In this document: piece after piece, positions 23,693 through 31,881 of the stretch
Position numbering within the stretch: the stretch's first letter is position 1
Layout of the letters: each line of letters opens with the position of its first letter
Notes under the pieces: generated by a model
The model's database searches: none
The model's input: only the letters and a program-made list of their open reading frames with translations
What the model was told of the DNA's origin: nothing
Program-made: the position numbers and the translations under genes
NCBI GenBank assembly: GCA_009777825.1
Contig: WRLA01000027.1
Span: forward strand, 1 to 34,666
DNA length: 34,666 bases
DNA from: Bacteroidales bacterium
GTDB lineage: Bacteria; Bacteroidota; Bacteroidia; Bacteroidales; WRLA01
Reading direction: 5' to 3'

Positions 23693-25186
23693 TCACTCCA
23701 TCTTCATAATCAGCAATTCATTATCATTCATCCCATCATAATACTGTTTCACTCGTGCCTTTTGGTTTTCGGGCAGGGCGGAAAACGATGGATGTTCCAT
23801 CAACTTTTGCAGGTCGGTCTTGGAATAGACGACGTACAGCATGTTGTCGAGTATGTTTATTTTATTCAAGGTAAACGGGAGAGCGTTCGGCAGCGAATTT
23901 TCAACGATTATGTCTTCGGGGAAGGCATCTTCGACGGGCGTCGGGATTTGGTATAGTTTCCGGTCTCGTTTGTGGTAAAGCCGGTGATGCAGGTTGATGT
24001 TACTGTCGTCAACAAATTCGATGAAGACGATGTAAATAAACTGACGGCTTTCCGTCCAGTTCCGAAGCGTCAGTTTTCCGGATTTATTGCCGATTAGTCC
24101 GCTTCTTTTGTCCATACGTCTCTCTCCGAAATCCAGAATATAGACGGGCGTCAAGCGATTGTCCGCCGTCAGACGAAAAACCGTATCGCAATATTGCTGA
24201 TGAATGGTGTATTGATTATCAAGAAGATACGAAAAAGCCAAATCGGAGCCGGGAGAATAATTTGTTTGTATTTTCACTTTCGGGACAAGGTCTTGGAAAT
24301 GACAGAGCGTATCTCCCCGTATTCCGAAAGTCGTCAAAAAAGTTTCCCGCATACTTATCGGATTGAGCGTTTCCATGACGTAAGACGATTGACTTAACAA
24401 AACCGGCGTCCCGCCTCTAAAAGGACGTTTGGGCGGAACGGTAACGGGAGAGAGATTTTGGAAATTGAGTTTTGGCACATCTTTCTCAATATCAACGCTT
24501 CGCGTCTTGGTTGGGATGTTGTAGAAGTTCATCACAAACACGTCGTCTTCTAATGTAAGAAACAGACAGTCATCGCCGACAACCGAAAACTCTCCCAAAT
24601 AACCGAAGATATCTGCGAAAAAATAGCGTACCAATCCTTCATTTTCCAAAGTTACCCAACCACTTCCTTTCCTGTTTCCCGAAAGACTTTTATTGGGATC
24701 ATCTTTTAAATAAGAACTTTCGGCGATGGTATCCAAAAAGTTTCCCTGAGCGTCGTAACAAAACAGTCCCATGCGAAAGTCATTAACAAAGATGTATTTA
24801 TCGGAAAGTTTAACGAGCGAGTTTACTTTTCGTTCCGAACCAAAAGAGATTCCCTGAGTAGTTACAAATTTCCCACCCGATTCCGCACGCGGATGTTTGA
24901 TTTTGACAAAACTGACTTTGCTGTAATAATCGGCGGGGTCGAATTTTTTCGATTCGATGTTTAGGCTGTGCAAGTCGAGTGTTACCGGCGGGACGGCGGC
25001 GTCAATCGCTCGCTCTTCCGAATATTTTATGCCGGTGGGGATGGTGTCGGAGAAGTTGACAATACGTTCCGTATCATCTCTTTCCGGCGTTTCTAAGGAT
25101 AGTAGTTGCTTGTCCGATAAGCCGGGGCGAGAGGAGTTGGTGCAGGCGGCGAGGGTGAGTAAAAGGATGAAGAAGAACGATAACAT
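23693..25186 (-). CDS. DUF4933 lipoprotein, likely independent start inside the fused frame
   Basis: From the ATG at 25186 the protein reads MLSFFFILLLTLAACTNSSR, a full lipoprotein signal with lipobox Cys15, followed by a 483-residue DUF4933 body. It is a tandem paralogue of 21848-23365, separated from it by the DUF433 antitoxin gene. The two differ by small indels in loops (one has GGGCG insert, the other an extra SGSWVTLENEG-like loop) but keep the same strand order and C-terminus. Without the internal start the signal would be buried behind ten membrane helices. Function is unknown; related proteins are extracytoplasmic. Confidence 0.6.
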   Translation of the reverse strand: MLSFFFILLLTLAACTNSSRPGLSDKQLLSLETPERDDTERIVNFSDTIPTGIKYSEERAIDAAVPPVTLDLHSLNIESKKFDPADYYSKVSFVKIKHPRAESGGKFVTTQGISFGSERKVNSLVKLSDKYIFVNDFRMGLFCYDAQGNFLDTIAESSYLKDDPNKSLSGNRKGSGWVTLENEGLVRYFFADIFGYLGEFSVVGDDCLFLTLEDDVFVMNFYNIPTKTRSVDIEKDVPKLNFQNLSPVTVPPKRPFRGGTPVLLSQSSYVMETLNPISMRETFLTTFGIRGDTLCHFQDLVPKVKIQTNYSPGSDLAFSYLLDNQYTIHQQYCDTVFRLTADNRLTPVYILDFGERRMDKRSGLIGNKSGKLTLRNWTESRQFIYIVFIEFVDDSNINLHHRLYHKRDRKLYQIPTPVEDAFPEDIIVENSLPNALPFTLNKINILDNMLYVVYSKTDLQKLMEHPSFSALPENQKARVKQYYDGMNDNELLIMKME

Positions 25187-26494
25187 TTTATAAAAATCCC
25201 GTTTTCCGTCATTGCGAGGGATATCTCTGTTTTTCCCCCTTCGGAGGAACCAAAGGGGGCTTGCGTCTCTGTGCTGAAAAAGTAACGCGTTACGCGTAAC
25301 GTGTAACAAATTTCTCTGGATTGCTTCACTCCGTTCGCAATGACGGGAAGAATAATCTTTCCCAAACGTCAACCAGCACATCCGTATCCAGTTTATCAGC
25401 ATCAGCCACAGATGCAGCGACAGTGTTCCGAAGAGGAATCGCATAAGCGATGGCGGACAAAGCAAGTCAACGGGAACGACCATCACAACGACAAGCAGGG
25501 CGTAGAAGAAGATTTTATCGGTCGTAGTGCGTTTGGTGCGGCTCCAATACCACAGCGCGAAGCCGAGCATGGTGATAAGGTGCGTATGCGTGTCGGCGGC
25601 GTTGCTGAACAGAACCATCCAGCCCATTAGGATGCCTAATGCTTGCAGTTTGAAAGCGTCGGAGAAAAACCGTTTGCGGTTCATTACGAACAAGAGCATC
25701 AGAGAGAACAGTGTGCTTATCTGAATATACACCGAAGCGAAAGAGATGTTGCCCCACGGTTGCATGTAGTAGAACGTGTGCCATGGATGTGGACGTCCGT
25801 CTTTGTGCGACATTACCGCGTCGAACCAACTGCCGTAGTAATCCGTCCAGTTGCCTATTTGTGTATTTATCATGGGTAATAAGAGGAAAAAAGCCATGCC
25901 GAGCATCACATAGCCGGCGTTGCGCCAGAATTTGGGGTAACAGAGCAGCAGTCCTAATTGAAATATCCCGTAAACTTTTATAAATCCCGACAAGAGGATG
26001 AGCAAAATCGCCCAATGCGGCTTATCTCTTTCGAGCAACGAGTAGGCAAACAGAAAGGTGGCTGCCACCAAGATGTTGGTCTGAAACGAATGGAGGCTGG
26101 TGGAGAGAATGAGCAGGGTGAAGAGAAATATTTTACATTTCGTCTCTTTTGAAAACTTGTCGGGCAACGTGAATATCGCCAGAAAGTAGAGCGAGAAGTT
26201 CATAAAGTTCCACATAAACGGTCCCAGCCACTTTGGCATAAGCGCAAACGGAGCAAAAAACACGTTGAACACCGGACCATATACGAATTTGTCCAAGTTG
26301 GTAGTCAGCGCCGTCCAGTTATCGCCGTAAGGGGCGATGCCTTTCCAGAACAGTTTGGTCGCCTCGCTGAATACCATAAAGTTCTTTTGGCGGTTGCGAA
26401 TCACTTCCGAAAAACTTAATCCGAACGTCAGAATCATTCCCACAATGTAAAGGTTGCGGGGGCGCATGAAAAAACTGACTAACCTTTTTTTCAT
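23693..26494 (-). CDS. GT87-type membrane glycosyltransferase fused in frame to DUF4933 lipoprotein
   Basis: A single 933-codon frame made of three parts. Residues 1 to about 385 are a polytopic GT87/DUF2029-like mannosyltransferase with ten or so helices and the loop FSEATKLFWKGIAPYGDNW typical of polyprenyl-phosphate-sugar-using enzymes (the D/E near the start of loop one is the usual catalytic position). About 50 residues follow that are translation of dispersed repeats (SSRHCERSEAIQRNLLHVTR and RGKNRDIPRNDGKR). The rest, from Met437 (25186), is a complete DUF4933 lipoprotein with its own signal and lipobox. I think the repeat removed the stop of the glycosyltransferase and that the lipoprotein is made from its internal start. 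Promoter element TACCTTTG at 26524-26531. Confidence 0.75.
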   Translation of the reverse strand: MKKRLVSFFMRPRNLYIVGMILTFGLSFSEVIRNRQKNFMVFSEATKLFWKGIAPYGDNWTALTTNLDKFVYGPVFNVFFAPFALMPKWLGPFMWNFMNFSLYFLAIFTLPDKFSKETKCKIFLFTLLILSTSLHSFQTNILVAATFLFAYSLLERDKPHWAILLILLSGFIKVYGIFQLGLLLCYPKFWRNAGYVMLGMAFFLLLPMINTQIGNWTDYYGSWFDAVMSHKDGRPHPWHTFYYMQPWGNISFASVYIQISTLFSLMLLFVMNRKRFFSDAFKLQALGILMGWMVLFSNAADTHTHLITMLGFALWYWSRTKRTTTDKIFFYALLVVVMVVPVDLLCPPSLMRFLFGTLSLHLWLMLINWIRMCWLTFGKDYSSRHCERSEAIQRNLLHVTRNALLFQHRDASPLWFLRRGKNRDIPRNDGKRDFYKMLSFFFILLLTLAACTNSSRPGLSDKQLLSLETPERDDTERIVNFSDTIPTGIKYSEERAIDAAVPPVTLDLHSLNIESKKFDPADYYSKVSFVKIKHPRAESGGKFVTTQGISFGSERKVNSLVKLSDKYIFVNDFRMGLFCYDAQGNFLDTIAESSYLKDDPNKSLSGNRKGSGWVTLENEGLVRYFFADIFGYLGEFSVVGDDCLFLTLEDDVFVMNFYNIPTKTRSVDIEKDVPKLNFQNLSPVTVPPKRPFRGGTPVLLSQSSYVMETLNPISMRETFLTTFGIRGDTLCHFQDLVPKVKIQTNYSPGSDLAFSYLLDNQYTIHQQYCDTVFRLTADNRLTPVYILDFGERRMDKRSGLIGNKSGKLTLRNWTESRQFIYIVFIEFVDDSNINLHHRLYHKRDRKLYQIPTPVEDAFPEDIIVENSLPNALPFTLNKINILDNMLYVVYSKTDLQKLMEHPSFSALPENQKARVKQYYDGMNDNELLIMKME
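25190..25345. repeat. Composite dispersed repeat (CERSEAIQ-type) between GT87 and lipoprotein
   Basis: Contains CTCTGGATTGCTTCACTCCG followed by TTCGCAATGACGGG, the well-known dispersed repeat whose translation is HCERSEAIQ, preceded by GTAACGCGTTACGCGTAACG and by an inverted CCCCCTT/AAGGGGG pair. The same composite, in opposite orientation, is at 34421-34478. A shorter relative is at 26834-26875. Confidence 0.8.
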
Positions 26495-26523
26495 TGTAAA
26501 TATACTTTATAAAATTACGAGGG

Positions 26524-26531
26524 CAAAGGTA
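26524..26531 (-). promoter_or_regulatory. Bacteroidota -7 promoter element for the GT87 gene
   Basis: TACCTTTG on the minus strand, about 29 bases upstream of the ATG at 26494. Confidence 0.65.
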
Positions 26532-26559
26532 AGGATTTTTTATTACTTTATTTTTTTAC

Positions 26560-26731
26560 CGCAAAGGGCGCAAAGGGTTTTCACAAAGGGCGCAAAGTGC
26601 TAATGACGTCATTGCGGGCAACGACCCGCAATCTCCTGTTCGACACCTTGCCTTAGGGGATTCCTGCTTTCGCAGGAATGACAGCGTTGCTCTTTTCCTT
26701 TGTGTGTACTTCGTGCTCTTTGTGGTTAATC
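26560..26731. repeat. Cluster of dispersed intergenic repeats
   Basis: Holds CGCAAAGGGCGCAAAGGG-type repeats (26561-26600), a hairpin GCGGG-CAACGA-CCCGC (26614-26629) of the CHCG-type repeat, a perfect eight-base hairpin ATTCCTGC-TTTC-GCAGGAAT (26660-26679) of the 'IPAKAGIP' repeat, and a CTTTGTGTGTACTTCGTGCT block (26697-26716) of the 'EHEVHTK' type. Such repeats are found scattered between genes in Bacteroidota and other phyla. No gene is visible. Confidence 0.75.
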
Positions 26732-26833
26732 CAAGGCAAACGCATTAAAATTCTTATTTCGTAATTTTTAAATAAGTGATAATCAATATAATAATAAGAT
26801 ATTTTTCCGAAAAATTTTAATGCATTTGCCTTG
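26732..26833. repeat. 102-bp MITE-like element with 21-bp inverted ends
   Basis: Left end CAAGGCAAACGCATTAAAAT and right end its complement, with one mismatch (C/T) over 21 bases. The AT-rich core has no coding capacity. It sits between two other repeat types in the gap between the divergent GT87 and FtsX-permease genes. Confidence 0.65.
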
Positions 26834-26912
26834 TCTCTGGATTGTTTCACTATGTTCGCAATGATGGGATGCGACAATTTGAAATGCATCCTACGAATAC
26901 CGCAAAAAACTG

Positions 26913-26920
26913 TATCTTTG
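26913..26920 (+). promoter_or_regulatory. Bacteroidota -7 promoter element for the ABC permease gene
   Basis: TATCTTTG, 23 bases upstream of the ATG at 26944. It excludes the in-frame start at 26842. Confidence 0.75.
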
Positions 26921-26943
26921 CAGGGATAAATTTTAAAAACATC

Positions 26944-29304
26944 ATGTTGCACCAATACCTAAAAATCGCATTTCGCAATATCCGCAACGACAGGGGATAT
27001 TCGCTCATCAACATCTTAGGGCTTTCTGTGGCGTTGGCGTGTTGTTTGGTGTTGATTTTCTGGATAAAGTTCGAACTGAGTTACGAAAACTGTTTCCCCG
27101 ACGCCGGCAGGATTTACAGGGTCTTGGAGGTGGAACGACGCGATGGCGGATTGCATAAAAGCGACTATATTCGCCCCGGCATCGCAGAGCAGTTGAAAGA
27201 GAATTTTCCCGAAATCGAGGCGGCGACTTGTGTTCATCACGAGCAACTTCCTTACACCTACGAGGAGAACGATGGCATCATGGTAAACAAGGTAGAGGTG
27301 TCGCCCGACTTCTTCAAAATGTTTCAGTACGAATACGTTGAAGGCTCGCCGGAAGCCCTCGGACAAGCCGAAACCGACGCCATCATGTCGGAAGAGACCG
27401 CCCGGAAGTTTTTCGGAAACGAGTCGGCGATAGGAAAAAGCATCTCTTTCGGCGGACATTTCGAAGTAACCATCGTCGGTGTCGTGAAGATGCCGCAAAA
27501 CACTTTCGTCCGTTTCGACCTGCTGACGGTAGTACGAAATCCGATGCGGCTGTATGGTTTCCATTACGTCTTAATCGGGAAAAATGCCGCTTTTTCCGAT
27601 GAGACGCAGCAACGGTTAGCCAATTTCCTCTCCACCATGCGCGACACCGACAACAAATTGGCGTTTCAACCCATCAAAGAGATCCACCTGCATTCGTCGG
27701 AAGAGTTGGCGCGGGACATACCGTGGTACAACTATGGCAACAAGGCGCAGTTGTATCTCTTCTCTTTGGCGGCGCTGTTGCTGCTCTTGATTGCCGTCAT
27801 CAACTACGTAAACACTTCGATTGCGCGCTCCATGACACGGGCTAAGGAGGTGGGCGTCAGGAAGATAGCCGGCTCGACGCAAGCACAACTGATTGCCCGT
27901 TTTCTGATTGAGGCGTTTGTTGTCTCGTTTTTGGCTGTCATCGTGGCGTTCTTTTTGGCGAGGTTGTTTTTCCCGCACTTCAGCCAGTTGATGGGGACGG
28001 TCGTGGCTTTGACGTTCAACATGGGTTCTGTCCTCGTCTGCGTGGGCGTCTGCGTGATGATGACGTTACTTTCGGGGGCGTATTCCGCCTTTTACCTCTC
28101 GTTCTTCAATCCCGTGATAGCCTTTAAAGGAGGAAGCGCCACCGGCACGAAAAACGGATTGCGAAAAACATTGGTCGGATTGCAGTTCTTCCTGTCCATC
28201 ACGATATTCATCTGTACTTTGTTGATATACAAACAGATAAGTTACATGTTTCATGCCGACACCGGCGTTGAGAAAGACAACATCGTCGTCATCAACACCG
28301 ATTTATGGTACGACTCCGAGCGTTTTTTCCATACGATAAAAACGGAAAATCCCGACGTCATCGAAGCCACCATTGCCTCCGCGCCGCCCTATAACGCCAA
28401 ATACAACTACAGCGGCGTCTCGTGGGACGGCGCTCCCGAAGAGGCGCAACTGATAGAGTTTAACCAGATCTTCTGCGACCATCACTATGCCGACCTCTTC
28501 GGATTGGAAGTGCTGGAAGGACGTTTTATCCCATCCGACTTAACGTGGTGGGACGAGACGGAAGACAATTCCTATGGCGTGGTCATCAACGAAACATTCA
28601 AAAAATTGATGAACGTGGACAATCCGATAGGAATCACGGTAAAGTATGCATGGGGAATGGAAGGGAAAATAGTAGGCGTGATTAAAGATTTCAATTTCAA
28701 ACCGTTGCGACAGCCTATAACACCGTTGATTATCAGTTTTAATCCGGAAGCCATGAACTCCGTTTTTGTAAAAATGAGCGGCAAAAACCGGCAGGCAACC
28801 CTGCAATATGTGCTGGAAAAATATCGGGAAGTGTATCAGAAAGACAGAGAAACCAACCGTCCGGTGATCTATTCGATGGTGGACGACGATTACAAAAAGA
28901 TGTACCAAACGGAACTGCGCACCTCTAAGGTGTTGCTGATTTTTTCCATCGCCTCGCTGCTCATCTCGCTGATGGGCATCTTCGGGATGATTTCGCTCAT
29001 GCTCGAAAAAAGAACCAAAGAGATAGCCCTCCGGAAAATACACGGCGCAAAGATTGCAGACATCATCCGACTGTTTGTCAAGGAGTTTACGACTTTGCTT
29101 GGCGTGGCGGTCGTTACCTCCGTTCCGGTAGCCTATTGGATTATGAGCCGCTGGATCTTGGATTACGCCTACCGCACGCCGCTGAGTTGGTGGCTGTTTG
29201 TGTCGGTCGTGCTACTCATCTTTACGCTCACGGTCGTGTTGATCTCGTCGCAGGTGTATAACGTGGCGCGACGCGATCCGGTGAAATCGCTGAAGAATGA
29301 GTAG
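26944..29304 (+). CDS. FtsX-like ABC transporter permease (MacB family)
   Basis: Start at 26944 (MLHQYLKIAFRNIRNDRGYS) because the promoter element lies just upstream; the longer frame to 26842 would run through repeat DNA. The 786-residue protein has the layout of the Bacteroidota two-FtsX permeases: helix one (LINILGLSVALACCLVLIFW), a MacB-like periplasmic domain (~residues 45-260), three helices with the FtsX motif ARSMTRAKEVGVRKIAGSTQ, a fourth helix, a second periplasmic domain and a second set with KRTKEIALRKIHGAKIADII. Such permeases work with an ATPase in export or lipoprotein-related signalling, and commonly respond to antimicrobial stress. No ATPase gene adjoins, so it depends on one elsewhere. 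The gene ends MKSLKNE-like (PVKSLKNE). Confidence 0.9.
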   Translation: MLHQYLKIAFRNIRNDRGYSLINILGLSVALACCLVLIFWIKFELSYENCFPDAGRIYRVLEVERRDGGLHKSDYIRPGIAEQLKENFPEIEAATCVHHEQLPYTYEENDGIMVNKVEVSPDFFKMFQYEYVEGSPEALGQAETDAIMSEETARKFFGNESAIGKSISFGGHFEVTIVGVVKMPQNTFVRFDLLTVVRNPMRLYGFHYVLIGKNAAFSDETQQRLANFLSTMRDTDNKLAFQPIKEIHLHSSEELARDIPWYNYGNKAQLYLFSLAALLLLLIAVINYVNTSIARSMTRAKEVGVRKIAGSTQAQLIARFLIEAFVVSFLAVIVAFFLARLFFPHFSQLMGTVVALTFNMGSVLVCVGVCVMMTLLSGAYSAFYLSFFNPVIAFKGGSATGTKNGLRKTLVGLQFFLSITIFICTLLIYKQISYMFHADTGVEKDNIVVINTDLWYDSERFFHTIKTENPDVIEATIASAPPYNAKYNYSGVSWDGAPEEAQLIEFNQIFCDHHYADLFGLEVLEGRFIPSDLTWWDETEDNSYGVVINETFKKLMNVDNPIGITVKYAWGMEGKIVGVIKDFNFKPLRQPITPLIISFNPEAMNSVFVKMSGKNRQATLQYVLEKYREVYQKDRETNRPVIYSMVDDDYKKMYQTELRTSKVLLIFSIASLLISLMGIFGMISLMLEKRTKEIALRKIHGAKIADIIRLFVKEFTTLLGVAVVTSVPVAYWIMSRWILDYAYRTPLSWWLFVSVVLLIFTLTVVLISSQVYNVARRDPVKSLKNE

Positions 29305-29424
29305 GGGCAGGGGAAGTTGCAAGTAAAAAAATCGGCGGACACACGACAGGAACCGGTATATTTAGATATGCGCCGTTTTGTCTCCGAGTGTGCCGGATGT
29401 ACGTCTTTTTTACAAAAAATTATG

Positions 29425-29963
29425 TTAACCCACATTGCAGCCCTTAGCTTGTATCTATCTTGTTTTGAGTTTTTTGCGATTTGTTTGGCTCAATTTTTCG
29501 CACTACGGATTTCGGGTGTCGCAAAACATGTAAAATGATGATTATGAAGATGTTGAAAAATCACTTCTTTGAAAGTGTCGAAGTCAGGAAACGAACTTCA
29601 TCTTCCGTAAAACCAACACGTTCTAAAAAACTGTTAACGCACAGACGATGAAGCGCTTGAAGGCACAGCCATTCCTCGCCAACCTCGCGAACATCCTTGT
29701 TGTTGATACTCTGCATATCTATCTTTCCCGTCTGCAAATCCGTCTTCATGTCTGTCCTGAAAAACATGCTGCAAAAACACTACTTATTCCATTGATAATC
29801 AATGATATTTTCGCACTACAAAGCACTTCCAAAAAATAATTATGCTTAGTATCAACGCTTTACAAAAATATAGCACAAAAAAACTTTCCCTTTTGGGCTA
29901 AAAATGCCACTTTTATCGGAATTTTCAGTGTATTACGGAGGGAGGGGCTGCAATGTGGGTCAA
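29425..29963 (-). mobile_element. Internally deleted IS1634-type element (MITE-like)
   Basis: About 539 bp bounded by imperfect inverted ends: 5' TTAACCCACATTGCAGCCC at 29425-29443 and its near-complement GGGCTGCAATGTGGGTCAA at 29945-29963 (18 of 19 match). Inside, on the minus strand, is a transposase remnant at 29561-29767. No clear target duplication is visible by eye. The element is too short for a full IS1634 (about 1.6-2 kb), so it must be mobilised in trans if at all. Confidence 0.65.
29561..29767 (-). pseudogene. IS1634-family transposase remnant, N-terminal parts joined
   Basis: The 68-residue reading begins like an IS1634 transposase N-terminus (MFFRTDMKTDLQTGK) and continues directly with a block normally found ~90 residues further on: INNKDVREVGEEWLCLQALH, RLCVNSFLERVGFTEDEV. 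It then degenerates and stops. Both the segment between and everything after are missing, including the DDE core. The core fragment at 1-240 is of the same family but does not overlap this part. Confidence 0.65.
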
Positions 29964-30062
29964 GGTCGTGTATAATACCAATATGATCGAAAAGTGAAAC
30001 ATCTGCTTTTTTTCATTTGTAATCACAAAAAATCTTCGGCATTTGGTTTGCAGGAAAAGTTG

Positions 30063-30070
30063 TATCTTTG
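30063..30070 (+). promoter_or_regulatory. Bacteroidota promoter for the thiolase gene
   Basis: TATCTTTG with TTTG about 18-20 bases upstream (30046-30049), close to the full Bacteroidota -33/-7 consensus, 28 bases before the ATG at 30099. Confidence 0.75.
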
Positions 30071-30098
30071 CAACTAAAAATATATAAAAATATCATTT

Positions 30099-31301
30099 AT
30101 GCAAAAAGTATTTATAGTAGCAGCGAAGAGAACTGCTATCGGAAAATTTTCAGGCACGCTGGCGCCGGTTTCGGCAGCCGACTTAGCCGCTCAGGTCATT
30201 AAAAACATCGTGGTAGAGACAAAGATTGACCCTGCCGCCATTGATGAAGTCATCGTCGGCAACATCCTTGCCGCCGGACAGAAACAGGGTATCGCTCGTC
30301 AGGCATCCATCAAAGCAGGTATTCCGCAGGAGGTGCCGGCTTACGGCGTCAACATGATTTGCGGAAGCGGGATGAAGTCCATCATCAACGCGGTGAACAG
30401 CATCAGGTCCGGCGACGCCCACCTCATCCTCGCCGGAGGCACGGAGTCTATGTCGAACGCCGGATTCATCATTCCCGCCACCATCCGCAACGGACACAAG
30501 ATGGGCAACCTCACCCTGCTTGACCAGATGATCTGCGACGGACTGAGCGACGCTTTCACCGACGTCCACATGGGCATCACGGCGGAAAATATCGCCGAGA
30601 AGTACGGCATCACCCGTGAGGCGCAGGACGAGTTCTCCATCGGCTCGCAACAGAAAGCCATCGCCGCCATTGACGGCGGAAAGTTTAAAGACGAGATTGT
30701 CCCCGTCGAGATAGCGAGCAAGAAAGAGACCATCGTCTTCGACACCGACGAGTTCCCCAACCGCAACACCAACCTCGAAAAACTGTTGCAACTGCGACCG
30801 GCGTTCAAAAAGGACGGTACCGTAACAGCCGGCAACGCCTCCGGCATCAACGACGGCGCTTCTTTCGTGATGATCGCTTCGGAAGAGGCAGTGAAGAAGT
30901 ACGGACTGCATCCGTTAGCGGAAATAGTAGCCACCGGACAGGGCGGCGTTGACCCGAACATCATGGGCATGGGTCCTGTGCCGGCTATCGCCAACGCGCT
31001 GAAAAAGTCCGGCATGAAACTGTCCGACATGGAAGTGTTGGAACTCAACGAAGCCTTCGCCGCACAGTCGCTCGGCGTCATGCAGCAACTCTGTACAGAC
31101 CACAACGTTACACCCGAATGGCTGTCGGAACGCACCAACGTCAACGGCGGCGCCATCGCATTGGGACACCCCATCGGCGCATCCGGAAACAGAATCGTCG
31201 TCAGCCTGATACACGAACTGATACACAGCGGAAAGACCTTCGGCTTAGCCGCGCTCTGCATCGGCGGCGGGATGGGAACGGCGGTGATTGTGAAGAGGTA
31301 A
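30099..31301 (+). CDS. Acetyl-CoA C-acetyltransferase (thiolase)
   Basis: A complete 400-residue thiolase II. The acyl-accepting cysteine is C88 in NMICGSGMKS. The later catalytic motifs are NEAFAAQS, GGAIALGHPIGASG (His) and ALCIGGGMG (Cys). Length and motifs fit biosynthetic acetoacetyl-CoA thiolases (AtoB/ThlA type), which condense two acetyl-CoA or cleave acetoacetyl-CoA, for example in butyrate or ketone metabolism. Acetoacetyl-CoA partners (Hbd, Crt) are not nearby, so the pathway cannot be named. The gene has its own promoter. It converges on the acyltransferase gene, 4 bases away. Confidence 0.93.
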   Translation: MQKVFIVAAKRTAIGKFSGTLAPVSAADLAAQVIKNIVVETKIDPAAIDEVIVGNILAAGQKQGIARQASIKAGIPQEVPAYGVNMICGSGMKSIINAVNSIRSGDAHLILAGGTESMSNAGFIIPATIRNGHKMGNLTLLDQMICDGLSDAFTDVHMGITAENIAEKYGITREAQDEFSIGSQQKAIAAIDGGKFKDEIVPVEIASKKETIVFDTDEFPNRNTNLEKLLQLRPAFKKDGTVTAGNASGINDGASFVMIASEEAVKKYGLHPLAEIVATGQGGVDPNIMGMGPVPAIANALKKSGMKLSDMEVLELNEAFAAQSLGVMQQLCTDHNVTPEWLSERTNVNGGAIALGHPIGASGNRIVVSLIHELIHSGKTFGLAALCIGGGMGTAVIVKR

Positions 31302-31305
31302 AACC

Positions 31306-31881
31306 TCACACCCCTACATGCACCGAAAACTTCTCCGGATATTTTCCCGAGACGCCTTGGTAGAACTTTCCGATTTCTTTCATATCGGCGTTAAAGTCGT
31401 TGGTGATGGTGAAGGCGTTGCCGAAGATGATATGTTTTTTCGCGTAGTCCAAGGCGCCGAGCAGGAGTGTGGCGTTGGTGGCTTGGGTTATTTGGTAAAA
31501 ACCTCGTTTCCAGCGAGTTACTCTTTTACGTGTTCCTTCGGGGGTGATGGTGAGAAACATCCGGTCGGTTTTTTCAAATGCTCGGATGATTTGTGGCAAA
31601 AAATCCTTGTCGCCGGCTTTGACCGGAATGCCGCCATGCGCCTTTAAGATAAAGTTCAGCGGGAAGAAGAAGAATTTTTTATTAATCATAAATGCTCCTT
31701 TTTTTCTCAAGGCGGCTAAGGTTATGTAGCCTATCACATAATCAGTTATGGAGGTGTGGGGCGCTGAGATGAGGACACATTTTTCCGTATCGTGCCAACG
31801 TTGGATGTGTTCCGGTTCGCCGGCGATTTTCCATCCTGTCCAGCGGAGTATTTTCAGTGCAAATCGTTGTTTGAGTGTCAT
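31306..31881 (-). CDS. 1-acyl-glycerol-3-phosphate acyltransferase-like protein (PlsC family)
   Basis: A 191-residue acyltransferase. The catalytic H-x4-D motif is H42-TSIT-D47 (APHTSITDY), followed by FMINKKFFFFP, a PlsC block-II position, and ITPEGTRKRVTRWKRGF, the block that binds the phosphate. GGIPVKAG resembles block III. It is shorter than PlsC (about 240 residues) and belongs to the short 'lysophospholipid acyltransferase' group common in Bacteroidota. It would acylate lysophospholipid or a related lipid at the inner membrane. Its ATG overlaps the stop of the ABC ATPase gene (ATGA), so it is the last gene of the fabD operon. Confidence 0.85.
   Translation of the reverse strand: MTLKQRFALKILRWTGWKIAGEPEHIQRWHDTEKCVLISAPHTSITDYVIGYITLAALRKKGAFMINKKFFFFPLNFILKAHGGIPVKAGDKDFLPQIIRAFEKTDRMFLTITPEGTRKRVTRWKRGFYQITQATNATLLLGALDYAKKHIIFGNAFTITNDFNADMKEIGKFYQGVSGKYPEKFSVHVGV

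Noticed and set aside
26842-26943. Longer start for the FtsX permease
   Set aside because: It would translate a dispersed repeat and the promoter; the family starts at MLHQYLKIAFRN.
29169-29435. 88-codon minus-strand ORF at the end of the permease gene
   Set aside because: Mostly antisense to the permease and without family resemblance.
30183-31309. Long minus-strand ORFs opposite the thiolase
   Set aside because: Shadow frames of a complete, conserved gene; no start context or homology.
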